A stretch of 64,000 nucleotides of DNA from Flavobacteriaceae bacterium (GCA_002746415.1 NVXD01000018.1:157672-221671); one strand, 5' to 3'. Positions 24,991 through 34,949 are shown, counted from the first letter of the stretch. A program made the numbers and translations. The notes: generated by a model not told the origin, from the letters alone.

Positions 24991-25998
24991 TCAACAAAAG
25001 AAAAAATAATCTACTCTATGGACTTGATTGATTTCAGTAAAGTAGTTTTTGATAAATGCCTGCGCATCCTCATTGGCTACAGTAATAATGCTTTGTGTAT
25101 TTCCTAAAGTGTTTAATGCTGAAAAATGAAAAAGTTCTTTACCATATATTTTTATTCCAATTTTCTTTGGGTTGTCACATAGCCAATGAAAGTCAATATT
25201 TTTCTCTAACAAGCTTTTGGCGATTGCTTTGCCTTTACGTCCCGCTCCCCATACGGTTAGTGTTTTGGTTGGGTTATGCTCTAATTTTAAAAAATAATGC
25301 AGTTTTATTTCCAGAAAATAGTTGTGCGCATAATGTTCACTTGTTCTAGAGGTACGGGTGTCATAATCCCTCCAACGAAGCAATATCTTATTGCATGGAA
25401 TACATGTTAGCCCTTTTTCATAAAACCGAAATGCAAGGTCATAATCTTCTGGATACCTGTCTGGTAAAAAGGCGCCACACAAATCCAAATCTTCTCTTCG
25501 AACCATCCAGCAAGGAGAGGGGATAACACACTCCTTATATATTTCTGAATAATTAGTGCCTTCTTTTGTCAATTGGTTCAACCATTCTTCATACCGTTTA
25601 TAGCCGCTTTTAATTCCTTCCTTGGAGAAGTATTGTACCTGTCCAACAGCAAGATGACTAGGGCCTTTTGCCAGTAATGAGTCTAGCATGGTATGTAATC
25701 TTTCAGGTAGCATAATATCATCAGAATCCATTCTGGTTATAAACATGCCATTGCTATGGGAATATGCTGTTCTGAGTGCATCTATGATTCCATTGCCTTC
25801 GTTGTCATATACTTTTATTCTTGGGTCATTTAAAGCATAGGTACTAAGGATAGATGTGCTATTGTCATTAGAATGGTCATTAACAGCCAAAACCTCCCAG
25901 TTGGTGTACTGCTGTTGCACAATAGAGTCTAAACACTCATTTAAAAACGATACCGTGTTTTTAAAAGGAATGAGGATGCTTACCAATGGGTTTTGCAT
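24991..25998 (-). CDS. Glycosyltransferase family 2 protein with C-terminal Rossmann-like extension
   Basis: A 335-residue protein. Residues 1-230 form a GT-A fold family 2 glycosyltransferase with SILIPFKNTVSFLNECLDSI, the metal-binding TRMDSDD (DxD) near residue 115 and an acceptor region YPEDYDLAFRF. Residues about 245-335 contain TVWGAGRKGKAIAKSLLE, a GxGxxG nucleotide-binding-like loop. This is not part of the minimal GT2 domain. Acceptor and donor are unknown; no other glycan genes are adjacent. It lies beside the 7-base repeat region. Confidence 0.85.
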   Translation of the reverse strand: MQNPLVSILIPFKNTVSFLNECLDSIVQQQYTNWEVLAVNDHSNDNSTSILSTYALNDPRIKVYDNEGNGIIDALRTAYSHSNGMFITRMDSDDIMLPERLHTMLDSLLAKGPSHLAVGQVQYFSKEGIKSGYKRYEEWLNQLTKEGTNYSEIYKECVIPSPCWMVRREDLDLCGAFLPDRYPEDYDLAFRFYEKGLTCIPCNKILLRWRDYDTRTSRTSEHYAHNYFLEIKLHYFLKLEHNPTKTLTVWGAGRKGKAIAKSLLEKNIDFHWLCDNPKKIGIKIYGKELFHFSALNTLGNTQSIITVANEDAQAFIKNYFTEINQVHRVDYFFFC

Positions 25999-26045
25999 GA
26001 TTACTAAAGGCTAATATTTTTGGTTTTAGGCAGTTTGGGTATACA

Positions 26046-26747
26046 TTATTTTTGTAATGCTTTTTTTATTGCTTCTTCAGCCAATGGCTCCATAATTGCA
26101 TACCCTTCTTTGTTTGGGTGTACACCATCATAAGTGAGTTCAGTTCGCAATCCATTATTCCCGTCAGTCATTGCAGAGAAATAGTCCAAATACACAATAC
26201 TGTGTGCATCAGCATATTTTTTAATTTCCCCATTCAATTCTGGAATTCTCTCGTTTGGAGCTAATCCTTTGCTCCAAGGATAATCAAAAGCTGGGTGAAC
26301 AGAAGCCAATACCACTTTTATGTCATTGGCTTGGGCAATTTCTACCATGGAGCTAAGATTGTCCATAATCATTTGGATACTCGCATAGCCGGTATTTCCT
26401 GCTATGTCATTTGTGCCTGCACATATGACTACTACTTTTGGATTTAACTGTACTACATCTTGCTTAAATCTAAGCAACATTTGTGGAGTAGTTTGCCCAC
26501 TAATACCCCTATTTACATAGGGTTTTCCTTCAAAAAATTCTGGATGATGACTGCTCCAACCTATAGTAATTGAATTTCCCATAAAGACAATTCTATTTTG
26601 GCCGTCTTTTGGTTGTTTTAGTTCTTTATTGTCTTTTTGAAACCTATTCAAATTAGGCCAGTCTTTAGAATCATCTTGAGCAACGGAAGTATTGATGCTG
26701 AATAGGAATGCCATCAATGTTAGCAACGTTATTTTCATACTTTTCAT
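26046..26747 (-). CDS. Exported SGNH/GDSL hydrolase
   Basis: A 233-residue protein with a signal peptide ending near VAQDD. The four SGNH blocks are visible: FMGNSITIGW (Ser59, block I), RGISGQTT (Gly, II), CAGTNDIAGN (Asn, III) and YDGVHPNKEGY (Asp and His, V). The enzyme is therefore an esterase or acetylhydrolase acting outside the cytoplasm, often on acylated sugars or glycans. It is 24 bases downstream of the sugar dehydrogenase gene on the same strand, so an extracellular carbohydrate substrate is plausible but unproven. Confidence 0.9.
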   Translation of the reverse strand: MKSMKITLLTLMAFLFSINTSVAQDDSKDWPNLNRFQKDNKELKQPKDGQNRIVFMGNSITIGWSSHHPEFFEGKPYVNRGISGQTTPQMLLRFKQDVVQLNPKVVVICAGTNDIAGNTGYASIQMIMDNLSSMVEIAQANDIKVVLASVHPAFDYPWSKGLAPNERIPELNGEIKKYADAHSIVYLDYFSAMTDGNNGLRTELTYDGVHPNKEGYAIMEPLAEEAIKKALQK

Positions 26748-26771
26748 TTTCTAGGTTTTTATTTACTATTT

Positions 26772-28421
26772 CTATTGAAGTCCTTTACGCTGGTGCAGCA
26801 CATCGGCAGCTATGATATTTCCATTGGTTTCTCCAAATTCTATCCGAATGAAATTCAAGATATCCCTTATTTCTTCATCTTCCAAATTTTGATAGGAAGG
26901 CATTTCATCTTGATATTCCACACCATTTACAATAATGGGAGCGCTTAACCCTTTTAGCATAACATCTATTAATCTTTGATTGTCTCCAGAAACCCATTCA
27001 CTATTAACTAAAGGTGGAATTTGCCCTATATTTCCTTTACCATCTGGTCTATGGCATGCAGCACATTGTACCATGTACAAATTTTGACCACTTAATAATT
27101 CATCATCTGTAGCATTGAATCCCCAATCCTCAGAAGGTAAGGCATAGGCCTCCGCGTCTTCCGTCAGTTCAATAGGGTTTTCTATTTGCGTCAATTGATC
27201 TAACATGGCATCGTTTGCTCTTTCCAGTTTTATTATCCTATCGCCCCTAGAGGTAGGCAAAGAATCATACATCCATGGTTGGTGTCCAGGATGCCAATCC
27301 AAATTACTGATGGCCACATAAACTTCCCCATGGTTACCCATAGTTACATCGCGAATTCTGCCCAAGAACTTTTGGAGTAAAATGTGTTCTTCAGTTACTT
27401 CACTACCATTTTCATTAAGATTCAATACACGAAGTGATTGTCCTTTTAAGGTGCTTTGTAAAAGGCTGTTTTTCCATTCAGGAATGGCAGTATGATTATA
27501 ATATGCTAGACCAGATGTTGCCACAGTTGGGGTCCATGCTTTAATTGGTTCAACGATTATAGAATCTTTACAATAGGCTTTTTCAGATGCCAAATCACAG
27601 TATCCATGGACATTGGGCCATCCATAATTACTGCCTTTTGTTATGATGTTTATTTCATCATCAGTAATTGGCCCATGCTCAGATGCATACAATTTTCCAT
27701 TAGCAAAAGTAATGCCTTGCACGTTTCTATGTCCCATGCTCCAAACGGGATTATTGGGGTAGGGATTATCTGATGGAATTGAGCCATCTAAATTGATACG
27801 GATTATTTTTCCGTTTAAAACTTGATTGTTCTGTGTCAAATTTGTTCCACCACCTGCATCTCCGAGGCCTAGAAACAATTTATAATCTTTGGTAATTAAC
27901 ATTCTAGAACCGTTATGAAAGGTTCTTCCAGGAATGGCATCCAGAATTAATATTTGGTCTGTAAGCTGTTGTTTTTTTAGGGTATACCTGACAATTTTGG
28001 AGAAAATATGGTCCATTAAATTAGCATCTGTGATGGCGTAAGTATAGTGAACAAAAACATGTGGACTGTTCTCAAAATCAGGATGCAGCGCCATACTGAA
28101 TAAGCCTGTAGACTTTCTATAAAAAACATCATCAATTGTAACTAGTTTTTGTATTTCACTTGTTTCTGAATGTACACGTTTAATGGACCCTTTTTGTTCT
28201 GTAAACCAAATCCAACCTTCATGGTCAACCACAAGATCCCATGGAACTTCCAGATCATGGGCTATCTCTGTAGCGACTAAAACGGAAGTATCCAATTTTA
28301 GATGTGCTATATAGTTGTTTTCATTAAACTTTATTGTAGCGGATTGACAACTCCAAAGCAGAATTGTAATAAAAAACATGCTTGTCAATTTGATAAATAA
28401 TCTTAACATCATCTTTTTCAT
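26772..28421 (-). CDS. PQQ-type sugar dehydrogenase fused to cytochrome c (lipoprotein)
   Basis: A 549-residue protein started at the ATG at 28421; the TTG three codons upstream is less likely. A signal sequence ends in a lipobox (LLWSC). The main part is a six-bladed glucose/sorbosone dehydrogenase-like beta-propeller (GSDH, PF07995) with EVPWDLVVDHEGWIWFTEQ and EHGPITDDEINII. The C-terminal about 90 residues form a cytochrome c domain with heme motif CAACH and a distal Met likely in QDEMPSY. It probably oxidises a sugar or aldose outside the inner membrane and passes electrons to its own heme. Confidence 0.88.
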   Translation of the reverse strand: MKKMMLRLFIKLTSMFFITILLWSCQSATIKFNENNYIAHLKLDTSVLVATEIAHDLEVPWDLVVDHEGWIWFTEQKGSIKRVHSETSEIQKLVTIDDVFYRKSTGLFSMALHPDFENSPHVFVHYTYAITDANLMDHIFSKIVRYTLKKQQLTDQILILDAIPGRTFHNGSRMLITKDYKLFLGLGDAGGGTNLTQNNQVLNGKIIRINLDGSIPSDNPYPNNPVWSMGHRNVQGITFANGKLYASEHGPITDDEINIITKGSNYGWPNVHGYCDLASEKAYCKDSIIVEPIKAWTPTVATSGLAYYNHTAIPEWKNSLLQSTLKGQSLRVLNLNENGSEVTEEHILLQKFLGRIRDVTMGNHGEVYVAISNLDWHPGHQPWMYDSLPTSRGDRIIKLERANDAMLDQLTQIENPIELTEDAEAYALPSEDWGFNATDDELLSGQNLYMVQCAACHRPDGKGNIGQIPPLVNSEWVSGDNQRLIDVMLKGLSAPIIVNGVEYQDEMPSYQNLEDEEIRDILNFIRIEFGETNGNIIAADVLHQRKGLQ

Positions 28422-28507
28422 TAGGTACAAATGTTTAATAAATATATAGGGAGTTTTAATTCAAAAGCATATGCCTTAAAAATAATAATTTAAGACATAT
28501 TATGGAC

Positions 28508-28954
28508 TTATAAGGATAGCGCTTTTTTAATTTTATCTTCCGTAGGCCGTTGCGTAAAAAAATAAATAATTAGGGTTACTGCGATGGTTAAGTATAGTGC
28601 ATTGGAACTTTGTAAAAATGCAAAAAGTGCTAAGAATGCAGGGGCTTCCAATATAGCATATTTAATAAGGGAGGCACTTTGGTACCTCGCCAGCTTACTT
28701 TGTAAAGGTAGTTTCATTGGTATTTTATCTATCATTTTCTTAAAGACAGAATTGCTTATGAAATAACCGATTATTGCGCCTATAGGAACTAGGTAGAAAA
28801 AAACATCTCCATTGGGATAACTTTCTGTTTTAAGGGCATCCCCAGTATAATATGCAAAAAAAGTGAAGGCTACTAGGCCAATTAAAAGGCCTATGTGCAG
28901 CATGGATAAGGTCTGTAGAAAAGGTTTGGGAATGGTATTTTGTTCAGTTGGCAT
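28508..28954 (-). CDS. Polytopic membrane protein of unknown function (148 aa)
   Basis: A 148-residue protein with about four hydrophobic helices (residues 18-38, 50-68, 98-115, 120-135) and a cytoplasmic basic segment between the second and third (FKKMIDKIPMKLPLQSKLAR). No motif was recognised. It sits between the sugar dehydrogenase and another small membrane protein on the same strand with gaps of 36-86 bases. The gene looks real by length and hydropathy only. Confidence 0.65.
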   Translation of the reverse strand: MPTEQNTIPKPFLQTLSMLHIGLLIGLVAFTFFAYYTGDALKTESYPNGDVFFYLVPIGAIIGYFISNSVFKKMIDKIPMKLPLQSKLARYQSASLIKYAILEAPAFLALFAFLQSSNALYLTIAVTLIIYFFTQRPTEDKIKKALSL

Positions 28955-28990
28955 TTATGAGTGGTTATTAGTTTTAGCCAAGATACCATT

Positions 28991-29266
28991 TTATGATAGA
29001 AGCGACCAATAGACACCATAAATCACAATAATGGACAACACAAGACATACTGCAGAAATAAGAATTCCCTGTTTTCTGTCTTTTTTACATTGCACAATAA
29101 TTTTATCGCGAATTCTCTTTTTTTCAAATTCGCTCAATTCTTTAAATTCCAGTTTTGTCTCTCCAGATAAGGTAATATAGTCCTTTCTAAGCTCCTTAAA
29201 ACTTTTTTTCTTTTTTAATAAAGATCTATTGTATTTTACTGCTAACATTGGTCCTCCTAATCCCAT
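28991..29266 (-). CDS. Small protein with C-terminal membrane helix
   Basis: A 91-residue protein with the ATG at 29266; the TTG 39 bases upstream has little support. The first 65 residues are charged and basic (SLLKKKKSFKELRKDY) and the end is a single transmembrane helix (about 68-87) followed by a short tail. The topology is that of a tail-anchored or C-terminally anchored protein with a cytoplasmic N-terminus. No family recognised. Confidence 0.6.
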   Translation of the reverse strand: MGLGGPMLAVKYNRSLLKKKKSFKELRKDYITLSGETKLEFKELSEFEKKRIRDKIIVQCKKDRKQGILISAVCLVLSIIVIYGVYWSLLS

Positions 29267-29316
29267 AAGTTCTTGCTTTATATATGAGTAGTGAAAAACC
29301 AACAAATGTTACATGG

Positions 29317-29898
29317 CTATTCTTTTGGTGGAGTAATCATGATATGTGCACGGTGTGTACCAGGATCCATCAACCATGCATGACCAGGAGGGGTTGGTTT
29401 GGTAGGCAAACCTGTGGATTCTCCTGTAGCGAAGGGCACATAAAACACATAACGAACATAGCCATTTTCTATTTCTTGGGTTTCTTTATTTACAACACCA
29501 GTGAACACACATAAAGTAGCTTTGTCTGGCATTTTTAAGGTGCCTTCCTTTACTTCTTTCTCTCTTGTATCAAATATTTCTTTAAAGTTGAACCCTTCTT
29601 TTTTTAATTCCCTGCCCCGTGCCATAAATTCGTCCAAATCTATATGGTAAGCAGCGGTTGAAAAATTATCATTATTTGGGTCATCTGCTAAAGAAACATA
29701 GGTATTGGTACCCTCTCTTAGGGTGATAAATTCTCCAGCACTATCATATCCATATACTTTTGCTTCTTCCCTAAATTCTTCTGGCACAGCCATAGTTGCT
29801 GTTTTAATTTGCCATTCCTTGGAGGGAATGTTCTGAGCAGAGAGCAACAATGTTATAAGGAGTAGGGGAATGCTGAATAATGTTCTTTTATTTTTCAT
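29317..29898 (-). CDS. Exported protein of unknown function (193 aa)
   Basis: A signal peptide ends near LLSAQ. The mature protein contains ATMAVPEEFREEAKVYGYDS and a C-terminal segment HAWLMDPGTHRAHIMITPPKE-like, with several His residues near the end. No family was recognised. It lies 12 bases from the S10 peptidase gene and is likely in the same transcript, so a shared extracytoplasmic function is possible. Confidence 0.65.
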   Translation of the reverse strand: MKNKRTLFSIPLLLITLLLSAQNIPSKEWQIKTATMAVPEEFREEAKVYGYDSAGEFITLREGTNTYVSLADDPNNDNFSTAAYHIDLDEFMARGRELKKEGFNFKEIFDTREKEVKEGTLKMPDKATLCVFTGVVNKETQEIENGYVRYVFYVPFATGESTGLPTKPTPPGHAWLMDPGTHRAHIMITPPKE

Positions 29899-29910
29899 GT
29901 TTTTTTTTAT

Positions 29911-31404
29911 TTAATATTTTGCACTTTTTCCATTTGCCAAGGTCCTCTGAATAAACTGACGGATATCATTATTGGCATTCTTTAAATCCTCACGACGTAA
30001 ATACATCATATGACCACTGCGATATCCTTTAAAACTAAAACGGTCTTTTAGCCGTCCACTAGGATCTATTTGCCACATGGTGTATTTAGCATTAAAATAG
30101 GTGGTTGCCCCATCAAAATACCCCGATTGGAACATCACATTTAAATAAGGATTTTGTGCCATGGCCTGGCGTAAGTTGTCTCTTGTATTGTCATCTTCAT
30201 TGTTCCATGGGTGTACAGGGCCAAACATATTATATTTTACATCGGTCTTAAAATTAAGCTCTTCCTGTAAATAATAATTAATTGCTGGGGTAAAACTATG
30301 TAACCATGAAGTGAGTTCCGCACTATAATCTGGTACTGTCCCTAATAATTGTCTATCTACGCCCAAATAGCGACTGTCTAACCGACCAGTTGTATATCCA
30401 TTTTTATTTTTTAATAAGTTCTTCCAAAAATATTGAGTAGGCACCACCAGATTCTGGTCTAAAATTTCTTTTTCTGATAGGCCAGAGTAATAGGCCATTT
30501 TTTGAGCCACATTATTTTTTTCAGTTTCTCCAATAAAACCACCTTTTGCAATCGCTGGAATTAGGGAGTTAACCGTATATGCCTCAGATTCTGGTAAAAT
30601 TTCCAATAAGTCCTTTTCCTGTAATTCAGCAGGCAAAACTTTATGATACCATGCAGCTGCAGTATAATAGGGAAGGTTTAGGGCCGATGCCACTGGACCA
30701 TCATTACGGATTACTTTATAATCAGCAGGAGAAACCATAATCACTCCGTTTAAATACATCCATTGTTGGTTTTGTAAGGCAAGAGCTAATCCCATGACCC
30801 GAGTACCCCCATAACTTTCACCAATGATGTATTTTGGGGAACGCCAACGGTTGTTCCTAGTCACAAAAGTGTTTAGCCATTCGGCCAAATAGGTGATATC
30901 TGCATTGATGCCAAAAAAGGTATCTCTATTCACTTCCTTTCCGGTTTCAGGAATGGTACGGGAATAACCAGTATTTGCGGGATTTACATAAACAATATCC
31001 GCCATATCCAATACAGAATATGGATTTTCCTTTACCCCATAAGGTTGAACGGGATAGCCTTCATCATCAATCTTTAAAATACGAGGCCCCGTATAAGCAA
31101 GGTGCATCCAAACGGAAGCGGAACCAGGCCCACCATTGAAAGAAATCAATAAAGGTCTTGCCGCTCTATTTTTAATATTGTTGCGTGTATAATAGGTATA
31201 ATGTAATGCGGCAATAGGTTCGCCTAATTCATCCCATACCGGTTGCGTACCTGTTGTAGCTGTATACGTAAAACTACTACCATTGACTGTTACACTATGT
31301 TGCGTGACAATAGTGGTATCTACAGGAATAGTTCTGCTTTGGGCGAACATTGTAGTTGCAAAACAAAATATAGCAAGGATTATTAAAGGTGTTTTTTTAA
31401 TCAT
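29911..31404 (-). CDS. Exported serine carboxypeptidase-like protein (peptidase family S10)
   Basis: A 497-residue alpha/beta hydrolase with a signal peptide (ends near MFAQS). It carries FNGGPGSASVW, the NGGPG hallmark of family S10, and the nucleophile motif GESYGG (Ser near residue 193). Acid and base residues of the triad fit FQSGYFDGATTY and YRSGHMMYLR. Family members remove C-terminal residues from peptides outside the cytoplasm; bacterial versions are poorly characterised. The length is normal. It probably forms an operon with the downstream exported protein. Confidence 0.9.
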   Translation of the reverse strand: MIKKTPLIILAIFCFATTMFAQSRTIPVDTTIVTQHSVTVNGSSFTYTATTGTQPVWDELGEPIAALHYTYYTRNNIKNRAARPLLISFNGGPGSASVWMHLAYTGPRILKIDDEGYPVQPYGVKENPYSVLDMADIVYVNPANTGYSRTIPETGKEVNRDTFFGINADITYLAEWLNTFVTRNNRWRSPKYIIGESYGGTRVMGLALALQNQQWMYLNGVIMVSPADYKVIRNDGPVASALNLPYYTAAAWYHKVLPAELQEKDLLEILPESEAYTVNSLIPAIAKGGFIGETEKNNVAQKMAYYSGLSEKEILDQNLVVPTQYFWKNLLKNKNGYTTGRLDSRYLGVDRQLLGTVPDYSAELTSWLHSFTPAINYYLQEELNFKTDVKYNMFGPVHPWNNEDDNTRDNLRQAMAQNPYLNVMFQSGYFDGATTYFNAKYTMWQIDPSGRLKDRFSFKGYRSGHMMYLRREDLKNANNDIRQFIQRTLANGKSAKY

Positions 31405-31647
31405 TTCAAACAGGTTTTGTAATTTGATTAAAAGTAGGAATTTTGAATGAAATATTTGGGGTTAACGCTTTCTTTTAATGCTAGGAATGATGCTTTGTAT
31501 TCCATTTGATTTATTAATAAATCAATCAACTCCATGGTATTAAGAAATTCTTAACTAAAAGAAAAGAGCAGCAATTCTACTGTTTCTTAACTTTATATGC
31601 TTTAGTATAAAGGACTTAATCTTAATCGACCAATAAAAACCAAAACC

Positions 31648-32784
31648 ATGAAAAAAATTGATAGAAGAACATTTAACAACAAAATTGTAAAAGGAGTAGT
31701 AGCGGCTGCTTTAATGGGCGGTATGCCTTTGGCATGTGGAATGGGCGCTGCAAGTAAAAAGAAAAAGTTAGGGTATGCCTTAGTAGGATTGGGAAGCTAT
31801 AGTGAGTATCAATTAGCACCTTCACTGGCGGAGGCAGAACACTGTTATTTAGCTGGCATTGTGACAGGAACACCAGAAAAGGAAAAAATATGGATGGATA
31901 AGTATGATATCCCTAAAGAGAATGTCTACAATTATGAGAATTTTGATGCTATAGCGAAAAACTCGGATATTGATATTGTTTATGTGGTATTGCCTAATTC
32001 CATGCATGCGGAATTTTGTATTCGCGCTGCCAAAGCCGGCAAACATGTAGTCTGCGAAAAACCCATGGCCATAAATGTTGATGAGTGCAATGCCATTATT
32101 GCTGCTTGCGATGATGCGGGAGTAAAATTAGGGATGGGATATCGGTTACAATCGGAACCTTATACCAATGAATTAAAGCGTTTTGTACGTGAAAAAACTT
32201 TTGGAAAGGTTCGTTATATAACTGCTGAAATGGGATATTATTCGGGTAGTAACCCTGACCAATGGCGTTTAAACAAGGCATTATCTGGAGGAGGGGCTTT
32301 AGGAAATATGGGTGTTTATGCCATACAAGCTGCTATTTATGGAACTGGAGAAAACCCTATTTCCGTAACAGCTCAAGAATATAGTACCCGCCCAGAATAT
32401 TTTAAAGATACGGATGAAACAATAATGGCACAGTTTGAGTTTCCAAGTGGAGCTGTAGGTAACATTATGACATCGCATAATATCAGTATGAACAGGGTGC
32501 ATGCCTCCTGTGAAAAAGGATGGTATGCCTTAGACCCCGGATCTAATTATGGGCCTTTAGCAGGAGAGACTTCTAAGGGTAAAATTGAATTTCCACATGA
32601 GCGCCAGCAAAAATTACAAATGGACGATTTTGTGCAGCATATACAAGTCGGTGCTCCAAATAGGGCTCCCGGAGAAATGGGATTGCGGGACATGATGATT
32701 ATGGAGGCTATTTATACATCGATAGCAGAAGGTGGTAAAAAAGTACTGATGGATTTAGCTCCTGGTTTTGGGTTTGAAGGGTGA
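31648..32784 (+). CDS. Gfo/Idh/MocA family oxidoreductase with Tat-like signal
   Basis: A 378-residue protein. The N-terminus has a twin-arginine-like motif (DRRTF) and a hydrophobic core ending in LAC, suggesting Tat export and possible lipid attachment. The Rossmann domain follows (LGYALVGLGSYSEYQ, then CEKPMA with the conserved Lys of EKP near residue 137), then the Gfo/Idh/MocA C-terminal domain. Related enzymes act on sugars, inositols or glycans using tightly bound NAD(P). Neighbouring sugar dehydrogenase and hydrolases fit carbohydrate use, but the substrate is unknown. Confidence 0.88.
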   Translation: MKKIDRRTFNNKIVKGVVAAALMGGMPLACGMGAASKKKKLGYALVGLGSYSEYQLAPSLAEAEHCYLAGIVTGTPEKEKIWMDKYDIPKENVYNYENFDAIAKNSDIDIVYVVLPNSMHAEFCIRAAKAGKHVVCEKPMAINVDECNAIIAACDDAGVKLGMGYRLQSEPYTNELKRFVREKTFGKVRYITAEMGYYSGSNPDQWRLNKALSGGGALGNMGVYAIQAAIYGTGENPISVTAQEYSTRPEYFKDTDETIMAQFEFPSGAVGNIMTSHNISMNRVHASCEKGWYALDPGSNYGPLAGETSKGKIEFPHERQQKLQMDDFVQHIQVGAPNRAPGEMGLRDMMIMEAIYTSIAEGGKKVLMDLAPGFGFEG

Positions 32785-32864
32785 AAATTACTTTTTTTTT
32801 TAGTTTGATACTAATTTTCTTTTCGGCAGGAATTTGTTTTTTGCCCTTAATAGCAAAATAAATT

Positions 32865-32903
32865 AATGAGAAATCTTATACTGTTTTTATGAGATTTCTC
32901 ATT
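32865..32903. terminator. Long stem-loop between convergent genes
   Basis: AATGAGAAATCT and AGATTTCTCATT form a perfect 12-base stem with a 15-base loop. There is no good T-run, so termination is uncertain. It lies between convergent genes. Confidence 0.4.
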
Positions 32904-32969
32904 GCTCTTATAGGCGCTTTCGAAATGACATTTTTTATAAACAAACTAAGGTGGGGAAGTAATGTGAGG

Positions 32970-33734
32970 TTAGAATTTTTCAAAAACTCCAAGTCCAAAG
33001 AGGGCAAAGTCATATTTAACAGGATCAATTGGGTCTAAAGCACGAAGGTTCCTGTCTAATTCAGCCAGTGCTTTGCCATCATTTTGCTTACGGTTTAGCA
33101 ATCCTAATTTACGGGCAACGTTACCTGAGTGTACATCTAAAGGGCAAGAAAGCTGACTTGGGCTTATTTTTTTCCATAGACCAAAATCTACTCCAGTGGC
33201 AGCATCCCTGACCATCCATCGCAAAAACATATTGATGCGTTTTGCGGCAGAACCTTTTTTTGGGTCTGAAATATGTTTGGTGGTTCTAAGAGGGTGGTTC
33301 ATTTCAAAAAAAATAGATTTAAAATCTGAAATGGCAGTCTGTAATGAGTTTTCTTCATTTTTGATTGCGAATACTTGTTCTAGACCTTGATGGTTTTGGT
33401 AGATGTTTTTTAAACTTTTTATAAAATAGATTAAGTCTACATCTTTAAATGTGCGGTGTACAAATCCTGTAAGTGCCTCTAAATCGTTCTCACTATGATT
33501 CATTACAAAGTCATAGGGATTATTATCCAAAAGTTCCATTAATCGGGTAGCATTGTTGATAATGCTTTTTCGATTTCCCCACGCAATAGTGGCAGTTAAG
33601 AATGCACTGATCTCTATATCTTCTTTTTCGGTAAATAAATGAGGGATTTGTATGGGGTCACTATCCAAAAATTTTGGATTGTTGTACTGTATCACCTTTG
33701 CATCCAAAAATTCTTTTAATTCAGTTTGATTCAT
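32970..33734 (-). CDS. TIGR02757 (DUF2400) family protein
   Basis: A 254-residue protein recognised by family-typical segments: AFLTATIAWGNRKSI, LMELLDNNPYDFVMNH, KGSAAKRINMFLRWMVR and CPLDVHSGNVARKLGL. The family is common in Bacteroidota, has no known function, and its helical fold has been compared to DNA-glycosylase-like HhH proteins. It overlaps the start of the CPBP gene by 4 bases, which supports co-translation with that gene and the ABC ATPase upstream. Confidence 0.85.
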   Translation of the reverse strand: MNQTELKEFLDAKVIQYNNPKFLDSDPIQIPHLFTEKEDIEISAFLTATIAWGNRKSIINNATRLMELLDNNPYDFVMNHSENDLEALTGFVHRTFKDVDLIYFIKSLKNIYQNHQGLEQVFAIKNEENSLQTAISDFKSIFFEMNHPLRTTKHISDPKKGSAAKRINMFLRWMVRDAATGVDFGLWKKISPSQLSCPLDVHSGNVARKLGLLNRKQNDGKALAELDRNLRALDPIDPVKYDFALFGLGVFEKF

Positions 33735-34285
33735 TCTAAAGGTATCTCTAACAATTTTACCAAAACCACGGGTAAAAACAAAACGGTATTATAAGCAGCA
33801 TGCAATAAAATGGACCATAAAAGGCCAAGTTTTACACGAATATAGCCCAAGAAAAAGCCAATAAATATTTGAGGAGCCACTAGGAGAGGAGTGAGCCATA
33901 CTATTTGCTGCCAGTCTTCATAATTTGCAATATGTATGGCTCCAAATGCCAATGCAGAAACATAGTATGCATATTTAAAGTGTGGAGATTTTTCAAATAA
34001 TTTTAAAGGCCCTCTAAATATAAGTTCCTCTATTACGGGAGCTACTATTGCCACTAAAAGAAATACAACCCCTATGGATTTAGAGAAAAGTTCTTCAGAT
34101 GCATGTCCTCCAACTTCTATATCAAATAAAAGCGTAACTGCTCCACTAAGTATTACTAATGCCACACCTATAACCAAGCACCAAATGAGTGAATAAAAGA
34201 ATATTTTTCTCTTATACCATGAAGGGGCGTTTTTGTATTCTTTGTAAACAGGATTTTTTATATAACCCCACAATTTATGAAGCAT
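33731..34285 (-). CDS. CPBP family intramembrane metalloprotease (Abi-like)
   Basis: A 184-residue protein with about five hydrophobic segments. Motif 1 reads EELIFRG (EExxxR) near residue 90, and the conserved His residues appear in FGAIHIANYED and LLHAAYN, the pattern of CAAX prenyl protease 2/CPBP. Related proteins process peptides or membrane proteins. It lies between the LolD-like ATPase gene (1 base gap) and the TIGR02757 gene (4-base overlap), forming a tight operon. The substrate is unknown. Confidence 0.87.
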   Translation of the reverse strand: MLHKLWGYIKNPVYKEYKNAPSWYKRKIFFYSLIWCLVIGVALVILSGAVTLLFDIEVGGHASEELFSKSIGVVFLLVAIVAPVIEELIFRGPLKLFEKSPHFKYAYYVSALAFGAIHIANYEDWQQIVWLTPLLVAPQIFIGFFLGYIRVKLGLLWSILLHAAYNTVLFLPVVLVKLLEIPLE

Positions 34286-34286
34286 A

Positions 34287-34949
34287 TTAATTTGTTATTT
34301 GGCCATCAACCATAATTAATTTTCTATCGGCCATATTTGCTAATTCATCATTATGGGTAACAATTATAAAAGTTTGCCCAAATTGGTCTCTAAGTTTAAA
34401 GAATAGCTGATGCAAATTGTCCGCACTTTCAGAATCTAAGTTTCCACTGGGTTCGTCTGCAAAAATTATAGAGGGATTATTTATCAATGCCCTTGCTACC
34501 GCAACGCGTTGTTGTTCTCCACCAGATAAGGCATTAGGTTTATGGTCAAATCTATCAGCAAGTCCTAGAAAACTCAGCAATTCTTTGGCCTTCTTTTCTG
34601 CTTCTGCTCTAGGTGTTTTTTTGATAAAAGCTGGAATACATACATTTTCTAATGCTGTAAACTCAGGTAGTAATTGATGAAACTGAAAAATGAAACCAAT
34701 ATGTTCATTTCTAAATTTCGCCAATACTTTATCCGATAAATTAGTAACGTCCGTATTATTTATCAATAATGAACTATCTGACGAATTGGATTGGGTATCT
34801 AAAGTCCCCAAAATTTGCAATAAAGTGGTCTTTCCTGCTCCAGAAGGGCCCACAATAGAGACAATTTCACCTTTCTTTATGTGTAAATTAACTCCTTTTA
34901 ATACTTGGAGCTCTCCATAATATTTTTGAATATTACTGACTTGTATCAT
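34287..34949 (-). CDS. ABC transporter ATP-binding protein (LolD/MacB-like)
   Basis: A 220-residue ABC ATPase with Walker [10 protein letters not shown] (residues 34-42), Q-loop [16 protein letters not shown], signature [15 protein letters not shown] and Walker [10 protein letters not shown]. The sequence after the Q-loop and the length are typical of the LolD/MacB/FtsE branch. No permease (LolC/E-like) gene is adjacent in this window, so partner and cargo are unclear. It likely works in lipoprotein release or peptide export. Confidence 0.88.
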   Translation of the reverse strand: MIQVSNIQKYYGELQVLKGVNLHIKKGEIVSIVGPSGAGKTTLLQILGTLDTQSNSSDSSLLINNTDVTNLSDKVLAKFRNEHIGFIFQFHQLLPEFTALENVCIPAFIKKTPRAEAEKKAKELLSFLGLADRFDHKPNALSGGEQQRVAVARALINNPSIIFADEPSGNLDSESADNLHQLFFKLRDQFGQTFIIVTHNDELANMADRKLIMVDGQITN

